Below are positions 1 through 11,726 of a stretch of DNA of 64,000 bases, piece by piece (within the stretch, counting starts at the first letter, position 1; each line of letters begins with the position of its first letter). A program made the translations under genes and the position numbers. The DNA lies in contig JACGWO010000005.1 in NCBI GenBank assembly GCA_034509735.1, forward strand, positions 26,158,383-26,222,382, given 5' to 3'. This stretch comes from Sesamum alatum (taxonomy: Eukaryota > Streptophyta > Magnoliopsida > Lamiales > Pedaliaceae). The notes under the pieces were generated by a model. That model was not told where the DNA came from. It saw only the letters and a program-made list of their open reading frames with translations, and ran no database searches.

Positions 1-1129
1 CTAATTATGAATGAACTAAATTAACAAAAACAAGAGTAAAATAACTAAGATGAGATTATAGATGAAAAAGTCCAATTCAAGGGGGTTCGTCTCACCAATC
101 GTTATGTTTATCATAGATCACTAAGGGTTAATTCCATAACCAAGCATTTAACTCTGGAATTCATTAGGATAGCCGTAACAAATTCCCGTTTTCCTATCGT
201 AGTGGATTTGACTCAAGCATCTAAATCCAAACTTATTATATCAAGACTGGGCACGATAGCGTTCCATATCACATCAATAATAGCATTTGTATCAATGAAA
301 ACAGTTGAATCTAGATCAAATAATCGAGATAGCTGCAATTATCTAATCTAGTTTTCTCGTCCCCACAAATAAATCATGCAAAGCACATAATAAATTTGCT
401 CGCTACTCATACCACTCATTCATGACAATTACGGATCACTGAACTCATGGATAGCAATAGAATAATTAATATCGAATCGAATTGTCAGATCTATCAATAA
501 TAATCATTCCGTTCACAGTAAATCAAGACGAGAAATACTTGGCGAAATCAGATAAATTCAAGACCTCAAAACATAACAATAGCGTTTAATGTTTCCCTTG
601 AATTGGAATAGAAAATTAGCTACTAAACAAAAGCATGAATTCAGAGGAAGAGAGAAAAACGATGATGAGAATATGATTTTTCTCTGCGTTCTAGTCTCCC
701 TTTTATAATTGAGAGTCCTCTTCCTACGCAACTTCAGAGTCCTCTTTTCGTGCCGACTCCAGAGTCCTCTTTTCGTGCCAACTTCAGAGTCCTATTCTAA
801 ACCCGCGCAGACCTGGATGTTGGTTAAGGCGTGATCACGCCTTAGTGGTTGTTCAAGTCTGCTCATTCAAAACTCTTCTTCTCTTCCCTCGCAGACTCGG
901 GTTTCGGATAGGGCGTGATCATGCCCTAATGGTTGTTCAAGTCTGCTCATTACTATTTTGTATTTGATCACTTTCTGTCTTTATTTGGGGCTTTTTAACT
1001 CCTTTTCTTCACAACGGGTCAATCTCGATCCTTCATTCAAAACTGCATAACTCGATAAAAAATGTAAAGGAAACCTTTAAAAACCATTCGAGTTAAGCAT
1101 GCATATGAGAGATAAAATGCACCCTATCA
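1..1129 (-). repeat. 3' LTR of the Athila-like element, cut by the window edge
   Basis: Bases 1-1129 align without large gaps to 6274-7400. By eye there are about eight differences over the first 240 aligned bases, so the two LTRs have diverged by a few percent and the insertion is not brand new. On the minus strand the LTR starts TGATAGGGTGCATTTTATC, directly after the polypurine tract. It contains several copies of the palindromic GGCGTGATCACGCC-type motif around 826-845 and 917-937. Confidence 0.92.
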
Positions 1130-1142
1130 AATTCCCCCACAC
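1130..1142 (-). other. Polypurine tract of the Athila-like element
   Basis: On the minus strand this reads GTGTGGGGGAATT immediately before the 3' LTR start. A purine tract in this position primes plus-strand DNA synthesis in Ty3/gypsy elements. It is preceded on the same strand by a short self-complementary segment (1145-1170, TGCTTGAGGACAAGCA), which is commonly seen just upstream of the tract in this kind of element. Confidence 0.85.
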
Positions 1143-2719
1143 CAAAACCATGCTTGTCCTCAAGCATCTCTTGATTCAAAAAGCATGGATTATCCAAGTA
1201 GCCATACCCAAATTTCTCTTTATATTAGTCAAGTGTATCCCTTAATCAACATGCCTTTACAGTTTAAGAAGAGATAGCAATATTGAGAATAAACACTAAT
1301 GACATTAATACAACTAGCACGTATCCCATTGACTTTATCAAACGTGAACGAAACAAGTCTCAACACTCCTCACTAGGATGTCTCTCAAATCACTCAAGAA
1401 GTGTTTAAGGAATTTTTGTCACACTCAAATCAGGACATTAGAGTGCCATTGCCATAGGTTTGCTTGTGAATCAAATCTCCACTATTGCAAAATGCTTATT
1501 AGTGCATAAATCAAAAGGTCTTAACATGGTTGTAATGGGGCTAGGGTCAAGGTGTGTCAAAAAAGGTCGAATTGTGGCTTATGAATTCAAAAAGGATGGT
1601 GTCAACTTAGTTGCTTGTATTCCCCAACTCATTGCCTTTTTTTCTTCCACGCCCAAGTGTTTGAAGCATACACACTTTCGAACATGATTTTCAGTTTCAC
1701 TTTCCTCTTTGAACCTTTTCCTCTTTTCTTTTTTTTTTTTTTTCTCATTCATCATTTTCTTCTTCTTCTCTTTGTTTTTTCTTTTATTTTCTTTCTCTTC
1801 TTTTTTTTTCGTTCCTCCCCTTTGCATTTTTTTTCTTGGGTCTAGCAATATGTCTCTCATATGCCCCTTGAAACCGCTTCTCTAGATCTTTTTCGCATCG
1901 ACTTACAAGCAACCATATTAACATCATCCCCTTGAAAGGGTTCAAAAATATCTGCAGGCAATAACCAAGAAAGGGATAATCGGCTGAAGATGCGGTTTAA
2001 CCAAGAAAATAGAGGCCAAGGCTCAAATGAGTTTTCTAAGGGTGAGTTTCCAGTAGGCTCTTTTCAAGGTTAATTAGCTATTCCTAAGTGCCCTTATCAT
2101 TTTCATACACCAATATGCAAAAATGTGACCTCGAAATGTATTACACAAGCAAGTTCTAGAATGCACACACTAAGTCCGATGCCCTCAATTGAAAGGAATA
2201 TACGAGCACTATTTGAATGCAAGTGTTTTGGCTCAAAAGCTCACATAAAGGGTTTTAGTGTTGATTCTTGAACGTTGTTCATCTAATGCAATCAATGGGA
2301 TATCTTTCACACGCTATATTTTTTATGCCACTAGAGTTCGTTCCGCCTACTAATCTCAACTGAAATCACAAATTCCTATTGGCTTCAGGGACAACACAAA
2401 ACAACATGCAAGGAATTTAGTTCAAGTTACAGGACAACCCACACATTTCGTTTCAAGATCAACTCATTTCAAGCACAAATTACGGTGTTCATAACATATA
2501 ATCAGTGCCAAAACAACAATTTCACCCAAAAATTTCATCCACAAAAATTAATCCCCAACACAAATATTCAACAATACCAGCAGCACAGAATCACAAGAAT
2601 TATCAGGCCCATAACCACAGTCACCACCATACCAAATCATGCACAAACCTCCTCTACACCAAGTATATACATTTTCCCCAATGTATGCACATAAAACCAC
2701 ATATAACAAGGAAATGAAA

Positions 2720-2750
<31 letters not shown>

Positions 2751-2882
2751 GAGAGCATCCCTGAAATATGTGGTGACGGCAAAGCGGGTTAGGTAGGGGT
2801 GGTGGGGGTACAGATACCCCCAAAGCAGTCAAGGCCACGTCGAGCTTGCGGTGCAGCCACGCATCAAAGAGCTCCAGCTGGG
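1143..2882 (-). other. Non-coding 3' interior of the Athila-like element
   Basis: No conserved protein can be read on either strand. The stretch holds a long T-rich/CT-rich block at 1724-1835 and a (GA)n microsatellite at 2721-2746. Short open frames here are explained by this low complexity. Its position between the accessory ORF and the polypurine tract is typical of a long untranslated 3' region. Confidence 0.6.
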
Positions 2883-4156
2883 TTAGACGGCCTTCAATGG
2901 CGTCCAGAGATGGGGCGGCAGGCGGTGGTTTGGGCGTTCTTCAGGGTCAAGGTCGGCATAGCTCATGCCACTCGGGGCCTCATGATGATTAAAAATGTGC
3001 ATTTTGTGCAAAGTCGCCACATCCAACGGCTCCTCCTCACAAGCCAAATGTAAATCATGATTAGACAAGTTCAAGACACCCAAATTGACCGCAAGGTGAG
3101 TAATTAACGACCCAAGGCAAACATGCTTAGACGAAGTGGCAACAGTTTGAAATTGAGAAGCAAGCCAAGCACATAGATTCACATGGACCCTATTGATCAT
3201 GCTCCAGATGAAAAATAATTCAACCTTAGAACATGTACCCACAGTGGCCTGACGTCCAGAAAAGTTAAAAGCAAGGAAACGTTGCATATATACCCATTCA
3301 AATTGGCGTAAGTGACATGCCTTGGACCGAATAGGGTGATATACCCAGGAGTCCTTGGACAACTCTCGCCACACAGAGATGGGGTCAAAAACACAAAACC
3401 CATAGCCAGATTGAAATCATTTATGCTCATTCTAAAATCTCTACCAAGCAATCGAAAACGAATAACATTGGGTGCAGTGAGGGTAAAGGGGTCCGGTTTG
3501 TTGAAGACGAAAGTAGTATAGAATTCACGAATCAACTCAACAAACACAGGCATACGGATATTGGCAAACTCACGCCATTGCATATTAAAAAGCAAAGCAT
3601 CAATACTACCACAGATACCCAATGCATCTAACCACGGTAAATGTAGAGACTTACCGGGGTTGAGTGGCCGAGTTTTAATAACAGAGTACCTTTTTTTGTG
3701 TTCTCTAGAGGTGAAGTGGAGGTGACCTGCGAGGTCCGTCTCGGCTGTGGACGGAATGCCGGCGGTGGAGCTGAATCTGCCCCGTTTCTGGTAGGTGTCG
3801 CGAAGGTGTGCTGCCGTGGACGGTTCCGGCGCATCTGAATGCAGGGCCGCGGCGAAGGTAGTGGTTGTCGCCGGCGCAGATGGCGATGGTGGTTCGGTTG
3901 GAGGACTCGCCGGCGGCGACAGTGGTGCAATTGGGGCAAGGGGTGAAGCTCGACGGCGGCTGGTTTCTCTTCGAGTGGAGGCCATTGCGAAGAAGGTCAC
4001 AGTGGGGTATGGATAGTAGCAGCGGCGGCGCGGCGCGGAGGCGGCGAACGGAGAAACAACTGTGGACAGTGGCGCGGCAACAGCGACGGCGCTGTGGTGG
4101 TGCGACGCTGACCGCAGTAGTGCGAGCGGAGCAGCAGTGGCTGTTGTCGGCGGCAT
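2883..4156 (-). pseudogene. Athila-type accessory ORF, one frameshift
   Basis: Reading on the minus strand, an ATG at 4156 opens a frame whose N-terminus (about 125 residues) is rich in Ala, Pro, Ser and Thr. It then enters a conserved block with the motifs HKKRYSVIKTRPLNPGK, WLDALGICGSIDALLFN and ELIREFYTTFVFN. The conserved reading continues in another frame from about 3375 to 2883 (YHPIRSKACHLRQFEWVYMQ, ELFFIWSMINRVHVNL). One small indel near 3375-3410 therefore breaks an otherwise long ORF. The pattern resembles the Athila ORF-1 / plant retrotransposon protein family (PF03078-like) whose function is not known. It lies downstream of the pol scrap, in the env-like position. It is the best-preserved coding piece of the element. 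Confidence 0.7.
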
Positions 4157-4255
4157 GGTTGTGCGGCAGCGGCGGTGGTGGGTGGCGGCGGCTGCAATGA
4201 GAGTGGGAAATTAAGGTTTGCAAGAGGAAAGTGAGGAAATTAGGGCTTTCCAAAC

Positions 4256-4281
4256 ATATATATATATATATATATATATAT
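4256..4281. repeat. (TA)n microsatellite
   Basis: A pure run of about 13 TA units lies just upstream (minus-strand sense) of the accessory ORF start. It is a simple repeat inside the retroelement interior. Confidence 0.95.
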
Positions 4282-4701
4282 TTTGAAATAGGGAGAAGAA
4301 AATAAATAAATAAAAAACCTAGAAAGAAAAATTAATAGAAATAGATAATACAAAGAGGATTCAGATTTGTCCCCACTTTTAGGCGTGATCACGCCTAAAC
4401 AACCCCTCAAGTCTGTACGTCTAGTGAAAAATCGCCGAGCTCGGCGTCTACTTCAGACAGAAGAGACAGTGGGATAAGGCGTGATCACGCTGTGAAGTCT
4501 GTCGGACCAATGAACACGGTGTTGCATCTGGCATCAAACGGGGCATGACCACGCCTTATATGAACGTCAAATCTGCGGAGGTGAGAAGTAAAAATCCTAA
4601 ACTAAAAGTTCAAAATAAAGCATATAAAACGCCGGGGTTGCCTCCCAGCAAACGCAATTGTTTATTGTCGTTATGCTCGACGGAATGCCTCTTTTTTTTT
4701 T

Positions 4702-5193
4702 TCAAAATGTTAACTGTTGGAGTGACGCCAATGCAATACCAATGATGCTTGTGACTTCATCACCACCAAGAAATGATTTCGATCGATGGCCATTCTTTGT
4801 GTTGAGACTTTTAATTCTTGCTACACCATGAGGAAAAACATTAACACTTTCAAAATGACCAAACCAAAAAGAACTCGACTTACCTGGGATGAGCTTCAAG
4901 CGAGATTTGTAGAATAACACCTTTGTGCCAACCTCAAATAGCTTCTTTAAAATCATATGATCATGAAATCTCCATGTTTTCTCCTTGCAACTTCTCAATT
5001 CTTCTCTTCCATCCAACTTTCGTTCATTCAGCTCTGTAAACAGTCCTTTTAAAATCGTGGCAGATAATGTCTCTCGTATACCCAAATAGAGATCTTTTAG
5101 GTGGTTGGGAAAGTCTTTCAGCTTCAGTGGGGATGCCTTCGTGAAGGTATTCATTATCTCCATCTCACGCTCATCCTCCTTTGATTTCGTCAT
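4702..5193 (-). pseudogene. pol remnant: pre-RT segment fused to integrase C-terminus
   Basis: The 163-residue frame begins with a segment like the stretch preceding RT in Athila pol (SPLKLKDFPNHLKDLYLG, about residues 20-40). From about residue 50 it switches directly to the integrase C-terminal region, with KTWRFHDHMILKKLFEVG, KVLFYKSRLKLIPGKSS and a final VFPHGVARIKSL. Everything normally between these parts (RT, RNase H, integrase zinc finger and catalytic core) is missing. The join is near 5040. The reading frame is open across the join, so the deletion looks like a clean fusion. No enzymatic activity is expected. Confidence 0.8.
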
Positions 5194-5299
5194 CCTGTAT
5201 AGGGGAGGAAGATCACAAGTATTAGATGAAGAAAGTGGGATTAAATCGGACTTTACCTTTTCTTTTTAGACGTCGGTATCTTCGAGAGCCTTTTCAACT

Positions 5300-5981
5300 T
5301 CATTGGATTGCACCGGTGTTTTGTTCAATTGGGTGGATCTCCTCCCCACTCTGAACTGTTATAGCACGAACATTTGCACTTGGATTTGTCTCTGTTTGTG
5401 ACAGTAGCTTCTCGGATGTTTGAGTTTCCAACCTACTGATCGATGTCGCTAACTGCGTGAGTTGGTTCCCCAAGTGTTGAAAGCTCGCCTCCGTCCTCTC
5501 TTGAAACTGTTGAGTAGAAATAGCAAGGGATTTGACAATATCCTCCGTCCCATTGGGTGTGCCAGGGTGCCCGTGGAGGTCGGTTAAAGAATTGTGGTTG
5601 TTGCCTTGATTGCTCCCCATGACTCCTATAACTGAAGTTTGGGTGGTCTTTCCACCCCGGGTTGTAGAAATTAGAGTAAGGATCATATTTCCGTGGGGGT
5701 TTTCCAGGAAATCCCTCTACGGCATTCATTTCTGGCAACGTTCCTTGTTACAACGATGGGCATGCTTCGGTTGAATGTCCATGGCCTAAGAATATCCCAT
5801 AACCCACTGCTCCTTGAATCTTTCCTACAGCCATTTGGTGTACAAAAATAGTTAGTTCAGAGAGTTTTTCTGCCAAATCATTGGTGTTTACCTCATTAAC
5901 TTGTTGAACATCCCAATCTCTTCGAAATCCATATTGTCTATGATTCTCGGCCATGGGAGGGATCCATTGTCTTGTTGCCAT
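5300..5981 (-). pseudogene. gag C-terminal remnant of the Athila-like element
   Basis: Three overlapping minus-strand frames carry consecutive pieces of an Athila/Ty3 Gag C-terminus. The first (5748-5981) ends in a decayed knuckle-like segment, GYGIFLGHGHSTEACPSL. The second (5433-5738) has YDPYSNFYNPGWKDHPNFSY. The third (5300-5686) has FQERTEASFQHLGNQLTQLA and LETQTSEKLLSQTETNPSAN. At least two frame changes are needed. The usual retrotransposon Gag core that should precede this is absent: only about 130 bases separate the first frame from the primer site. So gag is also deleted at its 5' end. Confidence 0.8.
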
Positions 5982-6110
5982 CTCGTTTTCAATTTTCCCA
6001 AAAATAGATTCAACACCAACAGTTAGTTTATATCAAGCACGAAGGTCCCTGCATAACAAAAAGAATAGCAAGGGAAAAAGCGCAAAACTAGACTAAGAAA
6101 CTAAAAATAG

Positions 6111-6129
6111 TTCCCCAGCAACGGCGCCA
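6111..6129 (-). other. Primer binding site
   Basis: On the minus strand it reads TGGCGCCGTTGCTGGGGAA, five bases inside the 5' LTR end. It matches the tRNA-Asp-type primer site common in Athila elements, with one apparent change from the usual GTTGCCGGGGA. Confidence 0.85.
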
Positions 6130-6134
6130 AAATT

Positions 6135-7400
6135 TGATCGGTTGTCGAAGCCGTCAAATATAAAAACTGATTATAAACTGTAGTAGTCGTGGAACCAGGT
6201 CGAATCCCAAGGGAACTATCGATTAATTTCTCGATCTAGATGTAGTAACCAAAAAGGGGGTATGAATTGAATACTAATTATGAATGAACTAAATTAACAA
6301 AAGCAAGAGTAAAATAACTAAGATGAGATTATAGATGAAAAAGTCGAATTCGAGGGGGTTCGTCTCACCAATCGTTATGTTTATCATAGATCACTAAGGG
6401 TTTATTCCATAACCAAGCATTCAACTCCGGAATTCATTAGGATAGCCGTAACAAATTCCCGTTTTTCTATCGTAGTGGATTTGACTCAAGCATCTGAATC
6501 CAAACTTATTATATCAAGACTGGGCATGATAGCGTTCCATATCACATCAATAATAGCATTTGCATCATTAAAAACAGTTGAATCTAGATCAAATAACCGA
6601 GATAGCTGCAATTATCTAATCTAGTTTTCTCGTCCTCACAAATAAATCATGCAAAGCACATAATAAATTTGATCGCTACTCATACCACTCATTCATGACA
6701 ATTACGGATCACTGAACTCATGGATAGCAATAGAATAATTAATATCGAATCGAATTATCAGATCTATCAATAATAATCATTCCGTTCACAGTAAATCAAG
6801 ACGAGAAATACTTGGCGAAATCAGATAAATTCAAGACCTCAAAACAAAACAATAGGGTTTAACATTTTCCTTGAATTGGAATAGAAAATTAGCTACTAAA
6901 CAGAAGCATGAATTCAGAGGAAGAGAGAAAAACAATGATGAGAAGATGATTTTTCTCTGCGTTCTAGTCTCCCTTTTATAATTGAGAGTCCTCTTCCTAC
7001 GCTATTTTAGAGTCCTCTTTTCGTGCCAACTCCAGAGTTCTCTTTTCGTGCCAACTTCAGAGTCCTCTTCTAAACCCGCGCAGACCTGGATGTCGGTTAA
7101 GGCGTGATCACGCCTTAGTAGTTGTTCAAGTCTGCTCATTCAAAACTCTTCTTCTCTTCCCTCGCAGACTCCGGTTTCGGATAGGGCATGATCATGCCCT
7201 AATGGTTGTTCAAGTCTGCTCATTACTATTTTGTATTTGATCACTTTCTGTCTTTATTTGGGGCTTAACTCCTTTTCTTCACAACTGGTCAATCTCGATC
7301 CTTCATTTAAAACTGCATAACTCGATAAAAAATGTAAAGGAAACCTTTAAAAAACCATTCGAGTTAAGCATGCATATGAGAGATGAAATGCACCCTATCA
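6135..7400 (-). repeat. 5' LTR of the Athila-like element
   Basis: A 1266-bp LTR, bounded on the minus strand by TGATAGGG at 7400 and CCGATCA at 6135. It contains palindromic GGCGTGATCACGCC-type motifs near 7100 and 7185. The same arrangement is present in the left LTR, which confirms the pair. Confidence 0.92.
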
Positions 7401-7575
7401 GCTGTATTAACAAGATGCTTCCCTCGTCATTTCCTAGCCGCCCACTCAACCCCTTGACACCAACGTTGCATAGGCCAACACCATGTTACCATTCTTTGGA
7501 TAATCTGAATACACTCTCTTGAATAATCACAGCTGAAGAAAAGATGATCATGAGTTTCCATAGCTTTTCAGCACT
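7401..7575 (-). pseudogene. LINE ORF2 fragment (RT-associated zinc-binding region)
   Basis: The minus-strand frame reads METHDHLFFSCDYSRECIQ and then WCWPMQRWCQGVEWAARK. This is the pattern of the zinc-binding domain found after reverse transcriptase in plant L1-like LINEs (zf-RVT). The frame is cut at 7401 by the Athila insertion, with one stop just before the break. The continuation would lie left of the window. Confidence 0.75.
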
Positions 7576-7871
7576 AGGAGTGTACGCGGTGTGGGTAGGG
7601 TCAATTTAGGTAATTTTTCTGCCCAACCCAATGTTTGCTATTTGTAGAAAATTTAGCCCAAGTCCAACCTAACAGTCATCAAAACCGCACTTTGCGGTCT
7701 AATTGCGTTGGGTCAGTTTTTGCGGTCTTTAATATAGATTCAATCATTTGTACAATCATACTATTATTTTGTGCTTTCGTCAAATAAATGCATTTTCTTG
7801 GAGTGATAATTACCAAAAATATAAATATATGAGATATCAATTATAGAAGAATACAAATAAATATAAAAAAG
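7576..7871. other. AT-rich stretch with a possible hAT-like end
   Basis: The block begins CTAGGAGTGTACGCGGTGTG and has GGGTAGGGTC- and GCCCAACCCAA-like runs, the look of a hAT terminus. No matching inverted end was found. Bases 7826-7871 match the unit of the tandem repeat found on the other side of the CACTA element (14289 onward), so the CACTA element split this locus. No coding potential is seen. Confidence 0.35.
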
Positions 7872-7899
7872 AACCACTACAAAAAAATGCGGTGATTGG

Positions 7900-8530
7900 G
7901 ACGATTTAGTAGGACCTTTCCAAATTTCATTTCAAATAGGAACGGCAACTGGAACTGTTGTAGAATGGTAATCCGTTGCTGAAGTCACTTTCGTATTATT
8001 CGGAGTCAGAACGTAGGAACAGCTATACCGTTCCTATTTGTGTGCCAACATGTAATCCCACAACCGTTCCAAAAAGGGAGCAGATATATTTTGCCATTTC
8101 ATTTGGAACACATATGTGGAAATTGAAACGGTTATTTGACCATAAAAAGTGACCGTTCCAACCCATGTTCCACAACCCGGTTCCGTTTGAAACGCATGGT
8201 AGACCGTTCCAACATGTAGTGCTAAATGAGACTGTTTTACGCCTTGAGTGGACAATGTAATGCAATGATTGTTCTAAATTGTGGGTCTTGAGAAAATTAA
8301 GTTTAGTTCCAAATACCGTTCCAACATATGTTACTATTAGGAACGGTCTGTGTACATAATAGATTATGTGTTCCGAAGACCGTTCCATAAATGCTCCAAT
8401 GACTATATTATAACGGTTACTTTAGCGTGCGTATGTTCGTTCGGGAGACCGTTCCTAATGGTGGAGCAACGGCTATATTTCAACAGCTAGTTTAGTGTTC
8501 CAAATAATATTCCAATGCCCGTTCCAATAT
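7900..8530. promoter_or_regulatory. Left subterminal repeat array of the CACTA element
   Basis: Many copies of ACCGTTCC or its complement GGAACGGT, in both orientations, with spacers of 15-60 bases. In En/Spm such subterminal motifs bind the TNPA protein and bring the ends together. The same motif fills the right arm. The binding role is inferred from the family. Confidence 0.75.
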
Positions 8531-8742
8531 GTTTCCATATATATGTCCCCCTTCAATTTAATTGTTCTTATTACTCTCCAACTCATTTATTTTAACTCCC
8601 TCTCTTGATTCTTTATACATAAAATCGAGAATTTCAATAATCTGCGCTAAATTTGCATTGACCTTGAAAGGTGTTTTGCTCAAGTAAGAAGTTAAAATTC
8701 TTTAATTACTGTTGTGAATTGCTTGTGTACGTAGGACTAATC

Positions 8743-10140
8743 ATGTTAAGACAGTTGAGGAGATGGATGTATGATCGAGACGTGCTGGGTGTGATGCTGG
8801 AGTTTGAGGATTGTTACAAAATTTCTAGAATGGCCCAGTCTCAGCATGCATATATGGACGGGAAGAAGATTAAGTTCCCTTGCCAAAAGTGCAAAAACGA
8901 ACGGTTCAAAACACCGTATGAGGTAAATTTCGACTTGAGTATGAAAGGGTTTATGCCGGAGTATTATAATTGAACTTCGCATGGTGAGGAGAGGGTGCAG
9001 GAATACTTTGATGCATTGACCGCGCCTCCTGTGCAACAGCAGCAAACGCCATAACCCTATAATATTATAATTTCGAACTACCGGTCCCATGCATATAATA
9101 ATTTCAAATTGGGGTGACGCGGCTCAGATGGATTGGGTGCAGAGGATGGTATTCGATGCCGTCGGACCGTCTTTCTGGTCTTCTCATAACCAGGAGGGAC
9201 CGACTGATGATAATACTCGGTATTGTCCTTCTGATGTGGGTCCTAGTTCATATTACGGTTCGGGAGCCTATGATTATGTGTCTGGCTTGTCAGATCATTT
9301 TTTTGATGTAGTTCATACTGCCGATCAACCGTTGTGGAATGGTTGCACTACCTCTCAGTTGGCGTCAATTGCTTCTTTGGTGAATATCAAGGCCGAAGGG
9401 GATTTTTCCGAGCATACATATCATCACTTGTGCCAGTGGGTTAATAATGTAATGCCCCGTGATCACACTTTACCCATCGATTATTATAATACGAAGAGAT
9501 TGATAAGAGAATTGGGTTTACTAGTTCAGAAGATTGATGCGTGCAAAAATGATTGCATGTTGTACTGGAAGGACGGTATTGATCTGGAATATTGCAAGTT
9601 TTCTGGAGACGCTAGGTACAAGCCCACCAGGGACAGAAATCCTAGACGCAAGAAGCCCCCGTATTCCATTCTTAGGTATCTGCCGCTTACCCCTCGGCTA
9701 TAGAGGTTGTATGCGTCGGAGGCTACTGCAGAGCATATGACTTGGCATGACAGCCATCAGACGGAGGAGGGATCCATGTGTCATCCGTCTGATGCAGAGG
9801 CTTGAAAGCATTTTGACTGGACGTATCGTGATTTTGCACCTGAGCCCCGTAATGTTAGACTAGGGTTGTGCATAGATGAGTTTGCACCGCACAACCAGTA
9901 TGGTAAAACTTACTCATGTTGGCCTGTGATACTTACACCGTACAATCTCCCACCGGGATTGTCCATGAAGTCTGAGTATATGTTCCTAACGATGGTGATC
10001 CCTAGTCCATCGAATTTCAAACGTCTTATCGATGTCTACTTGGAGTCATTGATCGAGGACTTGCAGAATTTATGGCATGTGGGTGTACGTATGCACGACA
10101 CTGCGACAAACCAGGCATTCATGATGCCGGCCGTATTTTT
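8743..10140 (+). pseudogene. TNP2-like CACTA transposase gene, 3' half missing
   Basis: A start at 8743 gives the transposase-associated N-terminal domain: RRWMYDRDVLG, then HAYMDGKKIKFPCQKCKN and SMKGFMPEYYN. A TGA follows at about 8971, after which TSHGEERVQEYFDAL continues in frame. From 9089 the TNP2 body is readable (DNTRYCPSDVGPSSYYGSGA, CKNDCMLYWKDGIDLEYCKF), with more stops near 9701 and 9804. From 9866 comes the conserved core: LCIDEFAPHNQYGKTYSCWP, VILTPYNLPPGLSMKSEYMF and the LYxLWHVGVR-type segment. Homology stops abruptly at about 10140 and the remaining half of TNP2 is absent, replaced by unrelated simple sequence. No active transposase can be made. Confidence 0.85.
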
Positions 10141-10233
10141 GATTGGGAGCGGGCATAGGAACAGTCTGAACAAAATACAACCGTTCCAAATTTCTTATAT
10201 AAATTTGAGACCTGGCAGATTCTTCCTCATTTT

Positions 10234-10298
<65 letters not shown>

Positions 10299-11726
10299 GC
10301 CTCCCACCACCACTACCATCCGCCATCACTGCCCGCCGCCACCACATTGTACGCCGCCATCACTCGCCGCCGCCACCATCACTACCACCTGCCGCCTCTG
10401 CCACCGCGACTACTCTCTCTCTCTCTCTCTCGGTTGCGCCTCTCCAATCGCCACTTCCCGCCACCACCACCGCCCTTCACCACCCATTTACCATCAAGGT
10501 AGGTCGGCTTTTTCTGACACCATTTTTAAATGCATTTTTTTTAATTTTGTGCAATATTCTGAAATATTGTGCAAAATTTATGTTGCTAATTTGTGCATTT
10601 TTTTTATAATTTTGTTAAATGTTGCATTATTGGAATATTAGATGTTGGATTGTTGTAGTTCATTGTTGGAATGTTGTAGATAATTCTTGAAATATTGGTG
10701 GAATGTTTTCTAAATTTTTATTGTATTTTTTTAGTATTTTCTATTATTTTTCAATACTTTCTGAACAAAATTCAGTTTTTTTTTTTTTTTGCATTTTTCT
10801 GAAAAAATAAAATTTCTATATTTTCTGTTATTTTTCTGTTAATTATTTTTCTATAATTTTTAAATATTTTCTGAATTTTTTTTGTAGTTTTCTGCATTTT
10901 TCTGAAAAAAATAATTTCTGTAAATTCTATTATTTTTCTGTAATTATTTTTCTGTAAATTTTAAAATATTTTCTAAAAATTTTCCAAATTTTTGTAGAAA
11001 TTTATGGTAAATCTAAAGGAATTTTCAGAATTTATGATTTAATGTTAAAATTTTATGTAATTTTGAATATATTTTCTTATGAATTTCTAAAAATTCAGCC
11101 AAATTATGTGTAAATTTTTTGGAATTTTTTCAATATTTTCTAAAAATTTTCTGCTAGTTTTCTGAAATTTCTGTGAATTTTTTGGAATTTATATGAAATT
11201 GCATATAATATATTGTAATCATATTTTAGGGAAGAATTTTGGGATTTAGTATAAGGATATAGGAAAATATAAGAATTTAGCGCAATTGTATGGAAGAATT
11301 TTGAGATTTAGTATACATTTAAGAAAATAATTGCAAGATTTAGTATACATTTTAGGAAATAATTGTAAGATTTAGTATACATTGAAGGGAAAATTTCAAT
11401 AATCTAGCAATTATTAGATTAATTTTGGGAGTTAGTATACAATTTTAGAAAAAAATTAAAATTTTAGTATACATGGGATTTAGTATACAATTTTAGGAAA
11501 TAATTTAAAATTTTAGTATACATGGGATTTAGTATATATTTTAGGAAATAATTTAAAATTTTACTATACATTTTATGAAACAATTTTGGGATTTAGATTA
11601 TAACTTGTAGAGAAAATTCCAATAATCTATCATTTATTAGATTAATTTGGGACTTACACAAGAATTTGATACTTATATTTTTTTAAATTTTGATACCACT
11701 AATATTTTTTAAAAAAATTGTAGATC
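10141..11726 (+). other. Non-coding interior of the CACTA element with microsatellites
   Basis: A (TC)n run at 10237-10292 and a second at 10411-10431 lie in a stretch rich in CCACC/CGCC trinucleotides (10293-10500). After that the sequence is very AT-rich, with repeated TTTCTGTAATTATTTTTCTG-like strings (10740-10960) and an irregular tandem repeat of ATTTAGTATACATTTTAGGA-like units (11240-11600). No protein homology is visible; the long open frame across the (TC)n tract is a low-complexity artefact. Confidence 0.7.

Larger units (their letters stand above)
1..7400 (-). mobile_element. Athila-like Ty3/gypsy LTR retrotransposon, internally deleted
   Basis: Two near-identical direct repeats (1-1129 and 6135-7400) flank a 5-kb interior. 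On the minus strand the order is 5' LTR, a primer site reading TGGCGCCGTTGCTGGGGAA, gag remnants, a pol scrap, an Athila-type accessory ORF, a polypurine tract and the 3' LTR. The LTRs begin TGAT and end ATCA. The primer site fits the tRNA-Asp type used by the Athila lineage. Protease, most of RT, RNase H and most of integrase are absent, so the copy could only move with proteins supplied elsewhere. The 3' LTR runs out of the window at base 1, lacking about 139 bp relative to the other LTR. The right flank at 7401 is a LINE, so this element inserted into it. Confidence 0.9.

Noticed and set aside
1579..1860. Lys/Glu-rich minus-strand frame
   Set aside because: It is a translation of a T-rich/CT-rich tract in the Athila 3' region.
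9866..10609. A 247-codon frame as one protein
   Set aside because: Only the first ~92 codons are TNP2; the rest is translated (TC)n microsatellite and low-complexity sequence.
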